In this document: positions 25,217 to 33,714 of the stretch, one piece after another | Position numbering within the stretch: position 1 is the first letter of the stretch | Layout of the letters: each line of letters begins with the position of its first letter | From: Chloroflexota bacterium | GTDB taxonomy: Bacteria > Chloroflexota > Anaerolineae > Anaerolineales > Villigracilaceae | Reading direction: 5' to 3' | DNA: 64,000 nt | NCBI GenBank assembly: GCA_024434165.1 | Contig: QMIW01000008.1 | Location: forward strand, 1-64,000 | Translations under genes and position numbers: made by a program | The notes under the pieces: model-generated | The model's input: the letters and a program-made list of their open reading frames with translations, nothing else | What the model was told of the DNA's origin: nothing | Database searches by the model: none

Positions 25217-26143
25217 TTAAATCGCCCGTTCCTTCTTTTTGACGACAACTTCCTTTGCAATTTCCGCGGCGAGGCGGGCGTTGTTCAACAGCAGGGCAAG
25301 ATTGGCTTTGAGCGATTTTCCGCCGGTCAATTCGCCGATGCGGGAGAGCAGGAAGGGGGTCAACGCCTGCCCGTGGATTTCCTTCTCCATCGCCTCAACC
25401 GACGCTCTGGCGATGATCGGCTCCATCTCGGACCTCGGGATTGATTCCGCTTCGGGAATCGGGTTCGCCACGAGGATGCCGCTCCGCATCCCCAAATTCC
25501 AATGCGCTTTGGCAAACTCTGCGATCTCTTTGGGGGAATCGAGGCGGGCGCTTACCCCAAGTCCGCTTTGGCGCGAGTAGAAGGCGGGGAACTCATCGGT
25601 TTGATAGCCGACGACCGGTACGCCCATCGTTTCGAGATATTCGAGCGTGGCGGGCAGGTCGAGAATCGCCTTCGCCCCGGCGCAGACGACGATTACGGGA
25701 ATTTCCGCGAGCGAGCGCAGGTCGGTGGAAATATCGAAGGGGTTTTCCTTGTGTACGCCGCCAATGCCGCCGGTGGCGAAAACCTGGATGCCCGCCAGGT
25801 GTGCGGCGAACATCGTCCCGGCGACCGTGGTGCCGCCGTCTGCTTTTTTGACGATGGCGGCGGCGAAATCGCGGTGACTCACTTTCAGCGTGGAGTCGCT
25901 TTCAGCAAGCCGGACCAGCTCCGCGTCCGAGAGACCGATGCGGATCTGTCCATCCAGCAGGGCAATGGTGGCAGGAGCCGCTCCGCCTGCGCGTACCTGC
26001 TTTTCCATCTCCCGCGCGAGTTCGAGGTTTTGCGGGCGTGGAAGCCCGTGCGTGATGACGGTGGATTCGAGGGCAACAACAGGCGCGCCCAGGTCGAGCG
26101 CGCCTGCGATTTCGGGGGCAAGTTGAAGGTTGGGGCGTTTCAT
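25217..26143 (-). CDS. psuG: pseudouridine-5'-phosphate glycosidase
   Basis: A 308-residue Mn-dependent enzyme that splits pseudouridine 5'-phosphate to uracil and ribose 5-phosphate. The family signatures are ALESTVITHGLPRP (about 24-37), VSHRDFAAAIVKKADGGTTVAGTM (about 89-112, quoted in part by KKADGGTTVAGTM), FATGGIGGVH and VVGYQTDEFPAFY, with the Lys of RDFAAAIVKK near the active site. The normal partner kinase psuK is not adjacent. It starts 2 bases after the upstream membrane-protein gene and so is the third gene of an operon with two SPFH-like proteins, an unexpected partnership. Confidence 0.95.
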   Translation of the reverse strand: MKRPNLQLAPEIAGALDLGAPVVALESTVITHGLPRPQNLELAREMEKQVRAGGAAPATIALLDGQIRIGLSDAELVRLAESDSTLKVSHRDFAAAIVKKADGGTTVAGTMFAAHLAGIQVFATGGIGGVHKENPFDISTDLRSLAEIPVIVVCAGAKAILDLPATLEYLETMGVPVVGYQTDEFPAFYSRQSGLGVSARLDSPKEIAEFAKAHWNLGMRSGILVANPIPEAESIPRSEMEPIIARASVEAMEKEIHGQALTPFLLSRIGELTGGKSLKANLALLLNNARLAAEIAKEVVVKKKERAI

Positions 26144-26145
26144 CG

Positions 26146-27753
26146 TTACGAACTTCTCTTTACGTAATGGACGGGGGAGATGGCGATTTTGATATCCTGG
26201 ATGGCTTTGTCAATGCGGGCAATATCCACGTCCTTTTCGATTTGCGGCAGGTTTTCCTTCAGGATGAGGTCCCGCGCGGCGATGAGTTCCCGGCGGAATG
26301 CCTTGAGCATTTCGACGGCGATCGTGTGCGCGTCGCGCCGGCCTCCCTGCTGGGCGAGTTGTTTTTTGAGGTTTGCGGGGGCGATTACTTCGGTGCTTTT
26401 TTCCATCACTTTCATCAGGTCTTCAATATCCCTGTCGCTCAACCGCAGGGAGGAGGAGGAGACCGGTCGTTCAAAGTTGGTGATGATGACGACGTTGATC
26501 AGTTCGATGAAGAAATCCAGTTCGTGTTTTTTCCTGCTGCGCTCAAGGGCGCCGGCGCGCCGGGCATTCTCGCGCGCCAGGTTCCAGGCTTGTTTCAGGT
26601 TTTCGATGATGACGGTATCGGGCAGCTGCCAGGTGCCGATGTCTATCCAATGCAGGGCGACGCCGAGCCTGGCGGCTTTTTCCTTGAATTCCTGGCTGTA
26701 GAATTTTTCCGTGATCTTCGAGCGCGATATGAAGGCGGGCGGTTTTTCGCTTTTGTTTCCGCCTGCCGCCTGGATGCCGGTTATTTCCACGCGCTTTTGG
26801 GTGATGGTTTCTTCGTTCCTGGTGCGGGCTTCCAGTTCCTTCTGGCTGATGCTGGCGAGGATTTCGCTGAGGGTGCTGGAGGTGATCAGTTTTTCGAGTT
26901 CGTAGATGACCAGCGGGATGATGGTGGTATCCCAGGGGAAGGAGACGCCGGAGACCGTCTTGGGCGTCGGGGTGATGATGGTGTGTTTGTAAACGAGGTT
27001 CTCCACGGCGCCCGGCTCGAAGGAATACGGGTCGCTTTCGGGCGCATCTTCCCTTGTCCCTTTTTTGCGCAGGATGCTGAAGATGATCTTGATTTCGTTC
27101 GCTTCGATCGGGATGCCGTCTTTGGTGCGCGATTTGACCGGAATTCCGCTGACGAACTGGTCGTGCAGGTTGATGGCGGCGTATTCGCGCTTGCCCACTT
27201 CATCGTGTTTGCCGATCTCGCGGATGCGCTCGAACCTTTCGATTTTCCAGAATTCCTTGCGCGCGGAAATGACTTCGGGTTCGCCGTTCACTTTTTCGAG
27301 CAGGGCGGCGCTGCCGAGGTTGACCTTGATCCTGCCCGGTCCGCCGATGAGGATGATGGGCGAACGCTCGTCCTTTTCGGAGATTTTCCCTTCGTCAATG
27401 GTGATCGTCTGTTCGTTGCCGCCGAAGGCAACGTTTTCGATGAATTGCTCCGCCATTGCCTGGTCGTCGAGTTCGAAGATGTCGCCGAGATAATGCGCCG
27501 CTTTTGCCTTCGCCAGGGTGTAGGCGGCATAGAAGAGCGGCGCATACTTGAGGAGGCTGAGGACGCCGACGATGGTCTTGTGTTTAATGTCCTCCAGGCT
27601 GATGGACGTAAGGAGAAACGTGATTCCAGTCAGGACGATCCAGGCGCCCAAGCCGATAAACACACGCGCATTCGACCTGGTTTGGGCGTCCTTGTCCGAA
27701 AGCCCGAAAAGCCAGCCGGGGGTATTCTCGCGGTAATCCGGCGCCCTTCTCAT
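26146..27753 (-). CDS. SPFH/PHB-like membrane protein, second of a pair
   Basis: A 535-residue protein with two N-terminal TM segments (about 28-52 and 60-85). A soluble part (about 95-270) follows, with the alternation typical of SPFH domains: IILIGGPGRIKVNLGSAALL, EYAAINLHDQFVSGIPVKS, GIPIEANEIKIIFSIL. Further on is a helical region with KELEARTRNEETITQKRVEITGI and a basic C-terminal part. The assignment rests on pattern, not on a sharp motif. It overlaps the upstream gene by 4 bp (ATGA), so translation is coupled. Likely a membrane scaffold forming a hetero-oligomer with its neighbour (inference). Confidence 0.7.
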   Translation of the reverse strand: MRRAPDYRENTPGWLFGLSDKDAQTRSNARVFIGLGAWIVLTGITFLLTSISLEDIKHKTIVGVLSLLKYAPLFYAAYTLAKAKAAHYLGDIFELDDQAMAEQFIENVAFGGNEQTITIDEGKISEKDERSPIILIGGPGRIKVNLGSAALLEKVNGEPEVISARKEFWKIERFERIREIGKHDEVGKREYAAINLHDQFVSGIPVKSRTKDGIPIEANEIKIIFSILRKKGTREDAPESDPYSFEPGAVENLVYKHTIITPTPKTVSGVSFPWDTTIIPLVIYELEKLITSSTLSEILASISQKELEARTRNEETITQKRVEITGIQAAGGNKSEKPPAFISRSKITEKFYSQEFKEKAARLGVALHWIDIGTWQLPDTVIIENLKQAWNLARENARRAGALERSRKKHELDFFIELINVVIITNFERPVSSSSLRLSDRDIEDLMKVMEKSTEVIAPANLKKQLAQQGGRRDAHTIAVEMLKAFRRELIAARDLILKENLPQIEKDVDIARIDKAIQDIKIAISPVHYVKRSS

Positions 27754-29165
27754 GCTTTACCCTGTTCCTGTTTTTGCGCCTGGTCGAGTTTGTTGACCAG
27801 CAGCCACTTGCTGACATCTTCGAGTTTCTTGATCTCCGCTTCAATGTCGTTGTTGGTGCGGCTTTCGAGCAGCAGCGCCTCTTTCAGCGGCTGGATCAAC
27901 GCCTCGAGCGTGCTGTATTCGTCGCGGGGCGCCTGGTTGGAATTGTTGAAATCCCGTGAAGCCAGGCGGGCAAAGTTCCTGGCGGCGTCTATGCGGGCGA
28001 GCTTCATGGACAGCCTCTCCTGTTCGTTGATCTGCTCCTCCTCCTTTTTCGCATTCTTCAGCCATTCCCCGCTCCACTGCTTGATGTATTGTTCCTCCAT
28101 GGCGGGATCGTACATCACGTTATGGATGCGGACTTCCATGACCTCGATGCCGCGCAGTTTCAACTGCAGGTACTCCATGCTGTCGGATTGCGCGCCCGTC
28201 TTTTTGCCGGTATCGTCCAGCGTGTTGATGTGCTGCTGTTTCATGCGCGCGTTGAGCATCTCTTCGATGATCTGCAAGCCGTTCTCCTCGTTCTTGGGGT
28301 TGAACAGGTCCTCCAGTTTGAACTTGCGGATGTATTCGCGCCAGGCATTGACCACAAGATGCGCGGGGAGTTTGTTCCACTCCATGCGGTCCTGCTTGTT
28401 GTTCAGTTTTTCGAGTTTGATCACTTCGCGGGTGACGGCGTTTCTCACGGCGGTCGGGTCGTACCCGTACCGGGAGGTCACACCGCTTTCGGACGGCAGG
28501 TTCCGGGGCGGGCGTTTGATGCTGTACTTGATGCTGATGGTGGGCGAGACCTCGAACCCGTCGCGGGTCAAGCCGACCGTTTCCAGCCGTCGTTTTTCTT
28601 CGTTATAGGATTTTGAGTTGGGGAAAGGCGCGGGGTTCAGGAAGGGGTTGTCGCCCGCATGCGGACCGATGTACTGCCACTGTGCGCGCAGGTCCACGCC
28701 CAGGTCGTTGGCGATGTATTCATCTTCGTCGGTGAACTTCACGCCGGGTCCCACCGGACCTATGATCTCGGTATCCGTGCGCAGGACAACGGCGCTGGCG
28801 GTATCGAGGACGATCACGCCGAGCCCGCGTTTATCCTCTTCGCCGGCGTGTTTGATAACCTGCCCGTTCTTGACGAAGAGGGTTTGTCCGCGCTCGCCGG
28901 TTTCAAAGATGCGCACCCTTTTGTAGATTTCCCCGCGATCCTTCGGGTGGATGGGGAGGATGAACTGGGAGAAGAAATACGTCAGCGCTTCCACGAGGAC
29001 ATACGCAATAAGGAAATCCAGCACCAACAAGCCGAGGCTGATGTAATAATTGAACGAGACGCCAAGCCACCAGACGACGCCGTGCCAAACGAGAGCAATG
29101 AGAACGACCATGCCGTATGGCGATCGCAGGATGGAGCCTATCGCGGAAGCCGCTTTTCGCATCAT
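27750..29165 (-). CDS. SPFH/PHB-like membrane protein, first of a pair
   Basis: A 471-residue protein with two hydrophobic segments (about 18-38 and 41-66), then GQTLFVKNGQVIKHAG and GVIVLDTASAVVLRTDTEI, TISIKYSIKR and AVRNAVTREVIKLEKLN, as in SPFH (stomatin/prohibitin/flotillin) domains. A long charged helical region follows (about 310-400, QLKLRGIEVMEVRIHNVMYD then EEQINEQERL) and a Lys/Gln-rich end. It is transcribed divergently from the PHP gene. It heads an operon with a second SPFH-like protein and psuG. Function unknown; SPFH proteins typically organise membrane domains or guard proteases. Confidence 0.75.
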   Translation of the reverse strand: MMRKAASAIGSILRSPYGMVVLIALVWHGVVWWLGVSFNYYISLGLLVLDFLIAYVLVEALTYFFSQFILPIHPKDRGEIYKRVRIFETGERGQTLFVKNGQVIKHAGEEDKRGLGVIVLDTASAVVLRTDTEIIGPVGPGVKFTDEDEYIANDLGVDLRAQWQYIGPHAGDNPFLNPAPFPNSKSYNEEKRRLETVGLTRDGFEVSPTISIKYSIKRPPRNLPSESGVTSRYGYDPTAVRNAVTREVIKLEKLNNKQDRMEWNKLPAHLVVNAWREYIRKFKLEDLFNPKNEENGLQIIEEMLNARMKQQHINTLDDTGKKTGAQSDSMEYLQLKLRGIEVMEVRIHNVMYDPAMEEQYIKQWSGEWLKNAKKEEEQINEQERLSMKLARIDAARNFARLASRDFNNSNQAPRDEYSTLEALIQPLKEALLLESRTNNDIEAEIKKLEDVSKWLLVNKLDQAQKQEQGKA

Positions 29166-29213
29166 GTTGGTTTGATTCTAAATCAAAATGGCGGTTTCCG
29201 ACAATCGAGTTGG

Positions 29214-29219
29214 TAGAAT
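29214..29219 (+). promoter_or_regulatory. -10 box of a leaderless PHP gene
   Basis: TAGAAT ends 7 nt before the ATG at 29227. The ATG at 29188 would place this promoter inside the coding region, which argues for the downstream start. Confidence 0.6.
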
Positions 29220-29226
29220 TGCCCCC

Positions 29227-29874
29227 ATGCTTACCCTCGAATTTCACTGTCATACGAATGCCTCGAAGGACTCGCTCACCCGCCCGGAGGATTTGATTCG
29301 GGCGGCGCGGAAGAAGGGGCTGGACCGCCTCGTCATCACCGACCACAATACGATTTCCGGCGCGCTCGCGGCTCAAAAACTGGACCCGGAACTGGTCGTT
29401 GTGGGCGAAGAGATCATGACCACTCGTGGAGAGATTCTCGCGGCGTTCGTGCAGGAAGAGATTCCCGCCGGGCTTACGCCGGGGGAGACCCTGCGGCGCT
29501 TGAAAGACCAGGGGGCGTTCATCAGCGTCTCGCACCCGTTCGACGAGTTGCGGAAAGGCGGCTGGAAGGAAGCGGACCTGCTGGAAATCATCCCGCACGT
29601 GGACGCAATCGAGGTGTTCAATTCGCGCTGTATGGACCCGCGCTTCAACCGCCGCGCGAAGGCGTTTGCGGAGAAGCACAACCTTGCCGGGACGGTCGGC
29701 TCGGACGCGCATGCCGTCTTCGAGGTGGGGAAAGCTGTCATGGCGCTGGACCAGTTTCAAAGTCCAGAGGAGATGCGGAATGTAATTCGGGGCGCGCGGT
29801 TCAAAACGAAGTTATCCCCCTGGTGGGTGCATCTTGTTTCGCGTTATGCATCCATGAAAAAGAAAATGGGTTGA
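29227..29874 (+). CDS. PHP-domain phosphoesterase
   Basis: A 215-residue metal-dependent phosphoesterase of the PHP superfamily. The metal-binding motifs are in order: EFHCHTNASKDS (5-16), LVITDHNT (about 36-43), GEEI (about 62-65), SHPFDE (about 101-106), NSR (about 131) and GSDAHAVFE (about 155-163). It lacks polymerase or other domains, so it belongs to the short YciV/TrpH-like group that acts on nucleoside 3',5'-bisphosphates or short RNA. The true substrate is not shown. A -10 box exactly 7 nt upstream fixes the start. Confidence 0.9.
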   Translation: MLTLEFHCHTNASKDSLTRPEDLIRAARKKGLDRLVITDHNTISGALAAQKLDPELVVVGEEIMTTRGEILAAFVQEEIPAGLTPGETLRRLKDQGAFISVSHPFDELRKGGWKEADLLEIIPHVDAIEVFNSRCMDPRFNRRAKAFAEKHNLAGTVGSDAHAVFEVGKAVMALDQFQSPEEMRNVIRGARFKTKLSPWWVHLVSRYASMKKKMG

Positions 29875-29904
29875 TGCGGGAGCTCGCGAGTCGCCCCTGC
29901 AAAT

Positions 29905-31140
29905 TTATTCCCCAGGCAAAAATCGTTCCTGTTTTCCCAATCGCAAATGCAGCCCATAGAATGCCGCAGCAGCGGCGGCGCACAGCATACCACCCACATA
30001 CCAAAGCAGATTTGGATTTAAGTTATCAAGAATAAGACCCGCCAACATGGGCGCAAAGGTGGAAGGGAGCAGCCACGTCAGCCCGAAGATCGCCATGTAC
30101 CGTCCGCGCATTTCGACGGGGGCGAAGTTGGCGGCGAGGGTCTGGCTGGTGGGCATGATGAGCATCTCGCCGATGGTGATGACCACGATTGCCGACATGA
30201 ACAGCCAGTATGCCGCGGCAAAGCCAAACATGCTAAAGCCCAGCATGTAAAAGAGCGTACCGATTGCCATGATGATGAACGGCGGCCGGTCTTTGATGTT
30301 GCGCGAGACCCGGAACTGGAACAGAATGACCGTAATGGCGCTGGTGGTCATCAGGAAGCCGTAGCCCTGCGGGGTGACGCCGTGGCTGTCGCGCAGGAAG
30401 ACCGAGAGCGAGTTGTACATCTGCTGGTAGACTGCGCCCATGAGAATGGCGGCGACGATGAATGCCATGAAGCCAAAATCCTTAAGGACGATGCCATACC
30501 CGGCAATGGTTTGTAAAAGCGACTCGTGTGGTTTGGGGTTTTCCTTGTCGTGATGCTCCGGTTTGGTCTCCGGCATGAGGAAGTAGAAAATAAGCGCCAC
30601 GACGCAGCTGACGATGGCGTCTATGATGAAGAGCAGCAGGAAGGAACGGTTGGCAAGGAAACCGCCGATGCTCGGACCGATGATCCACGCCAGGTTGCGG
30701 ACGACGCGCATCAGCCCGAAGCCTTCCTGCCGCTGTTTTTCGGTGAGGATATCCGCCATCATTGCCTGGTGGGCGGGACCGGAGACATCCGAGAGCAAAC
30801 CGATGAACGCCGCCAGCGGGAACAAAACCGCCAGCGAGTTGACCAATCCCAAAGTCAGGGTGCTGAGCGCGCTGAAGACCAGCCCGAAGAGGATGAGTTT
30901 GCGGCGCCCGAAGCGGTCGGTGAGCGCGCCCCCGACCATGTTCCCGGCGATGCCGAAGATGGAGAACATGGCGAGCACCATGCCCGCCTCGGTCATGCCA
31001 ACGTTGAATTTGCCGGTGATGTAAAGCGAAAAGAAGGGGAACAGCAGCGTCCCGCCGACGCTGTCAATGAAGAAGGTCAGGACGATGATCCAAAAGCGGG
31101 GCGGGAACTCGCGGTACAGTTTATTGAAGTGGTTGAACAT
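29905..31140 (-). CDS. major facilitator superfamily transporter
   Basis: A 411-residue MFS protein with twelve predicted TM segments. Motif A GGALTDRFGRRKLIL is in the loop between TM2 and TM3, and the central loop is charged (ETKPEHHDKENPKPHES). Substrate unknown; the subgroup looks like drug or sugar efflux carriers. I chose the ATG at 31140 because a textbook promoter (TTGACA, 16 bp, TATAAT) ends 9 nt before it. The longer reading from 31161 would translate that -10 box. Confidence 0.88.
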   Translation of the reverse strand: MFNHFNKLYREFPPRFWIIVLTFFIDSVGGTLLFPFFSLYITGKFNVGMTEAGMVLAMFSIFGIAGNMVGGALTDRFGRRKLILFGLVFSALSTLTLGLVNSLAVLFPLAAFIGLLSDVSGPAHQAMMADILTEKQRQEGFGLMRVVRNLAWIIGPSIGGFLANRSFLLLFIIDAIVSCVVALIFYFLMPETKPEHHDKENPKPHESLLQTIAGYGIVLKDFGFMAFIVAAILMGAVYQQMYNSLSVFLRDSHGVTPQGYGFLMTTSAITVILFQFRVSRNIKDRPPFIIMAIGTLFYMLGFSMFGFAAAYWLFMSAIVVITIGEMLIMPTSQTLAANFAPVEMRGRYMAIFGLTWLLPSTFAPMLAGLILDNLNPNLLWYVGGMLCAAAAAAFYGLHLRLGKQERFLPGE

Positions 31141-31149
31141 TATGGCGTA

Positions 31150-31177
31150 ATTATAGAACAAATGTTTTGCATGTCAA
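31150..31177 (-). promoter_or_regulatory. strong promoter of the MFS gene, near-leaderless
   Basis: On the minus strand TTGACA (31177-31172), a 16-bp spacer and TATAAT (31155-31150) match the sigma-70 consensus perfectly. The start codon is 9 nt downstream, so the leader is about 2 nt. Confidence 0.85.
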
Positions 31178-31465
31178 GGAAATGATGAGCCGTCAACCTT
31201 CCAAAATGCCCAACACGCATGTCAGCCCGTGCGGGAAGAAACTCCCCTCAACAATCAACACGGCGTTCCTGGCATCCGCGCTGGTGTGCACGCAAAACAT
31301 GTCAGGCAGTTTGCTCCCTGTGCCGGGGACGGCGCAGGATTTCCCGCACAACGCGCCGCCGGGGATTTATGCCCAGAATGGGTAATGTGTCTCACCTGCA
31401 CCCACCGGCGAACGGCGGCGGCTTTGCGCTGCGCTCAATGGCTCAGGGAATCCCAAACGCCATGA
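31178..31465. other. gap without a supported gene
   Basis: Between the MFS promoter and the small RNA I find no gene with a convincing start. The minus strand has a 52-codon open frame (31351-31193) beginning with TTG, which reads like a protein fragment (SADARNAVLIVEG, FFPHGLTCVLG). It may be a decayed gene end; I could not assign it. Confidence 0.4.
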
Positions 31466-31541
31466 TATAATCATGCCAGCTTATCAAAGGTCAAGCACGC
31501 TTCTGTTGCCGTCGGCCCTCCATAGGGCTGACGGTTTTTTT
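31466..31541 (+). ncRNA. promoter plus terminator: short RNA or attenuated leader before the RRM gene
   Basis: TATAAT (31466-31471) is followed about 40 nt later by a perfect intrinsic terminator: CCGTCGGCCCT (31509-31519), a 4-nt loop, AGGGCTGACGG (31524-31534, one G-T pair) and seven T (31535-31541). The only upstream gene runs the other way, so nothing else needs terminating here. The likely product is an RNA of about 60 nt, made alone or extended into the RRM gene 35 nt downstream. The -35 region is weak. Confidence 0.6.
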
Positions 31542-31575
31542 CTTAATCACCGGCAAGACTGTAAAGGAGTCAACC

Positions 31576-31899
31576 ATGGAAGCGAAACTATACGTCGGCA
31601 ATTTGTCTTATGAAACTACGGAACAGGGCTTGCGCGAACTGTTCATGCAAGCCGGGAACGTGATCTCGGTGGCGTTGATCAAGGAGCAGGGCACGAACCG
31701 CTCGAAAGGTTTTGCTTTCGTGGAGATGGGTTCGCAGAGCGAGGCGCAAAAAGCGATCAGCATGTTCAACAGTTATACCTTGAACGACCGTCAGTTGACC
31801 GTGAACTTGGCGCGCCCGCGCGAAGAACGCGGCGGCTTTCATCAACAGCGCGGCGGTCGCCGCCAGCAGCGCGGCAGCAGCAATCGCCGGCGCTATTAG
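31576..31899 (+). CDS. RRM-type RNA-binding protein with Arg/Gly-rich tail
   Basis: A 107-residue protein with one RNA recognition motif, like the small Rbp proteins of cyanobacteria. RNP2 is LYVGNLSY (4-11) and RNP1 is KGFAFVEM (about 45-52); residues about 82-107 form a basic tail rich in Arg, Gly and Gln (RGGFHQQRGGRRQQRG). It binds RNA, probably in cold or stress response. AAGGAG lies 9 nt before the ATG. A terminator-like hairpin precedes it, as with the cold-shock gene at 1248, suggesting control by transcription attenuation. Confidence 0.93.
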   Translation: MEAKLYVGNLSYETTEQGLRELFMQAGNVISVALIKEQGTNRSKGFAFVEMGSQSEAQKAISMFNSYTLNDRQLTVNLARPREERGGFHQQRGGRRQQRGSSNRRRY

Positions 31900-31916
31900 C
31901 GCCAAAAAGACCTGGG

Positions 31917-32052
31917 AACTCACCTTACGCAATTTCGCCGCAGGAGCGACCCGTTTAGGTAAATCAGGCAGCCAATCTGCAAGAAAGGGTCGCCCTGTGC
32001 CAGACATTTTGCAAAAACAAGGATGGGTCGCCCCTGCCGTGTAAGGTGAGTT
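31917..32052. mobile_element. MITE-like element, copy A
   Basis: A 136-bp non-coding element with perfect 12-bp terminal inverted repeats AACTCACCTTAC (31917-31928) and GTAAGGTGAGTT (32041-32052), extended by GCCGCAGG/CCTGCCG. The inside is homologous, in inverted orientation, to 34354-34485 (shared TTTTGCAAAATGTC and TTTCTTGCAGATTGGCTGC on the other strand). It carries no transposase. No clear target duplication is seen. Confidence 0.85.
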
Positions 32053-32209
32053 ATTAAAAGTGAAAGAGCAAAAACGGTTGAAATTCACCGCTTTTGCCCT
32101 GCTTCTTCATGTTGTTTGGGTACTGGATCACGCTCCACGATGTTTGCATCGGCGATACGGTCGTTCATCCGCGGCATGGGGTGGAGACGGGGATCAATTC
32201 AAAGAGTTG

Positions 32210-32254
32210 TTGACATCCGTTCCCTCTTCTGTTAAACTATAAGTTGTCAGACAA
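32210..32254 (+). promoter_or_regulatory. strong promoter with palindromic operator ahead of the purine block
   Basis: TTGACA (32210-32215), a 17-bp spacer and TAAACT (32233-32238) form a near-consensus promoter. The palindrome TTGTCAGACAA (32244-32254) covers the expected transcription start, within a wider imperfect dyad ACTATAAG...ATTAGT. TTGT-N3-ACAA is a typical GntR-type half-site layout, and a GntR regulator is encoded at 36393. Which regulator binds is inference. Confidence 0.65.
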
Positions 32255-32321
32255 ATTAGTCTAGTCGCCTTGCCAGAAGCGGCTGTCCAATCATTCAACT
32301 GCCGGACCATTCGACTATCCC

Positions 32322-33701
32322 ATGACAACCCTCCTTATCAAAAACGCTTACATCGTTACCATGGACGACCATCAGCGGGAGATTCCCGATGGTGGTCTTT
32401 TCATTCGTGATGGATTTATCGAACAGGTGGGACAAACTTCCAGTTTACCCAGCGCAGCCGATGAAACGCTCGACCTCAAAGGGCATGTCGTTTTTCCGGG
32501 TCTTGTCAACACCCACCATCACTTTTACCAAACCCTCACACGCGCCGTCCCTGCCGCGCAGGATGCCAACCTCTTCAACTGGCTCAAGACGCTCTATCCC
32601 ATTTGGGCGCGGATGAACCCTGAGGACATTTTCATTTCGACCCAGACGGCGCTCGCGGAACTTGCCCTCTCAGGATGCGCCACTGCTTCGGACCATCTCT
32701 ACCTCTTTCCCAACGCATCAAAACTGGACGATGAGATTGCCGCCGCACTGGAAGTTGGTCTGCGTCTGCAAGCGTCTCGCGGCTCGATGAGTTTGGGCGA
32801 ATCCAAAGGCGGACTCCCGCCCGACAGCGTGGTGGACAGCGAAGAGAACATCCTCAAAGATTCCCAGCGCCTCATCGAACGCTATCACGATCCCAAGCCC
32901 GGCGCGATGACTCAAATTGTGCTTGCGCCGTGTTCCCCGTTCAGCGTCACGTCCGACCTGATGAAGCAGTCCGCAAAGATGGCGCGGCAGTACGGCGTGC
33001 ATCTCCACACTCACTTAGCCGAAACCGAAGACGAAGAACAATTCTGTATGCAAATGTTCGGTCATCGCCCGGTCGGCTACATGCAGGAGGTGGACTGGGT
33101 GGGGGAGGATGTTTGGTTCGCGCATGCGGTCTGGGTCAACGACGAGGAAATCAAAGTCTTCGCCAGGCACAAGTGCGGCGTGGCGCATTGTCCCACCTCG
33201 AACATGCGGCTGGCGTCGGGCATCGCCCCGGTGAAAGAATACCGCGCGGCGGGCGTGAAGGTCGGCTTGGGCGTGGATGGCTCCGCTTCCAACGACGGAT
33301 CGCATCTCCTTGCAGAAGTGCGAAATGCCATGCTCGTCTCCCGCGTCAAAGAAGGACTGACGGGCTATTCCCTTTCCAACGACCCAAACCGAAAATTGAT
33401 GACGGCAAGAGAGGCGTTGTACCTGGGAACCCGCGGCGGCGCAGCGGTATTGGGCCGCGCCGACATCGGGAGTTTGGAAACCGGCAAGTGCGCCGACTTC
33501 TTTGCCGTGAATTTGAACCGGCTCGAATTTGCAGGCATGCACGACCCGGTTTCGGCAGTCGTATTTGGCCAGCCTGCCGGCGTGGATTACACGGTTGTGC
33601 ATGGAAAATTCATCGTCAGGGAGGGCCGGCTGGCGGCGCTGGATTTGGGCAGGTTGGTCGAAAAACACAACAAAGCCGCCAGCCGCCTGCTGGCTGGGTG
33701 A
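32322..33701 (+). CDS. amidohydrolase, 8-oxoguanine deaminase-like
   Basis: A 459-residue metal-dependent deaminase of the cytosine/guanine/AtzB group. The metal ligands are visible in GLVNTHHHFYQTL (about 60-72), HLHTHLAETEDEE (about 228-240), HAVW and GLGVDGSASNDGS (about 315-327). RGSMSLGESKGGLPPDSVV (about 151-169) is, to my knowledge, characteristic of 8-oxoguanine deaminases rather than guanine deaminases. It would convert 8-oxoguanine (or a related purine) to urate. SsnA-like enzymes of purine clusters are related. It is the first gene of the block under the promoter at 32210. Confidence 0.85.
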   Translation: MTTLLIKNAYIVTMDDHQREIPDGGLFIRDGFIEQVGQTSSLPSAADETLDLKGHVVFPGLVNTHHHFYQTLTRAVPAAQDANLFNWLKTLYPIWARMNPEDIFISTQTALAELALSGCATASDHLYLFPNASKLDDEIAAALEVGLRLQASRGSMSLGESKGGLPPDSVVDSEENILKDSQRLIERYHDPKPGAMTQIVLAPCSPFSVTSDLMKQSAKMARQYGVHLHTHLAETEDEEQFCMQMFGHRPVGYMQEVDWVGEDVWFAHAVWVNDEEIKVFARHKCGVAHCPTSNMRLASGIAPVKEYRAAGVKVGLGVDGSASNDGSHLLAEVRNAMLVSRVKEGLTGYSLSNDPNRKLMTAREALYLGTRGGAAVLGRADIGSLETGKCADFFAVNLNRLEFAGMHDPVSAVVFGQPAGVDYTVVHGKFIVREGRLAALDLGRLVEKHNKAASRLLAG

Positions 33702-33714
33702 GAGGTTCTGCCAA

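Noticed and set aside
26167-28608. 813-codon open frame on the plus strand opposite the SPFH-like genes
   Set aside because: It is antisense to two well-supported membrane-protein genes; its translation has no recognisable family and mirrors their codon bias (third-position GC).
31193-31351. 52-codon minus-strand frame that reads like a protein fragment
   Set aside because: No ATG, no ribosome site, cut off by a stop just upstream, and no family recognised; noted only as a possible decayed gene.
32255-32321. Purine riboswitch in the leader of the deaminase gene
   Set aside because: I could not find the conserved loop and junction bases of the known purine riboswitch classes in this short leader.
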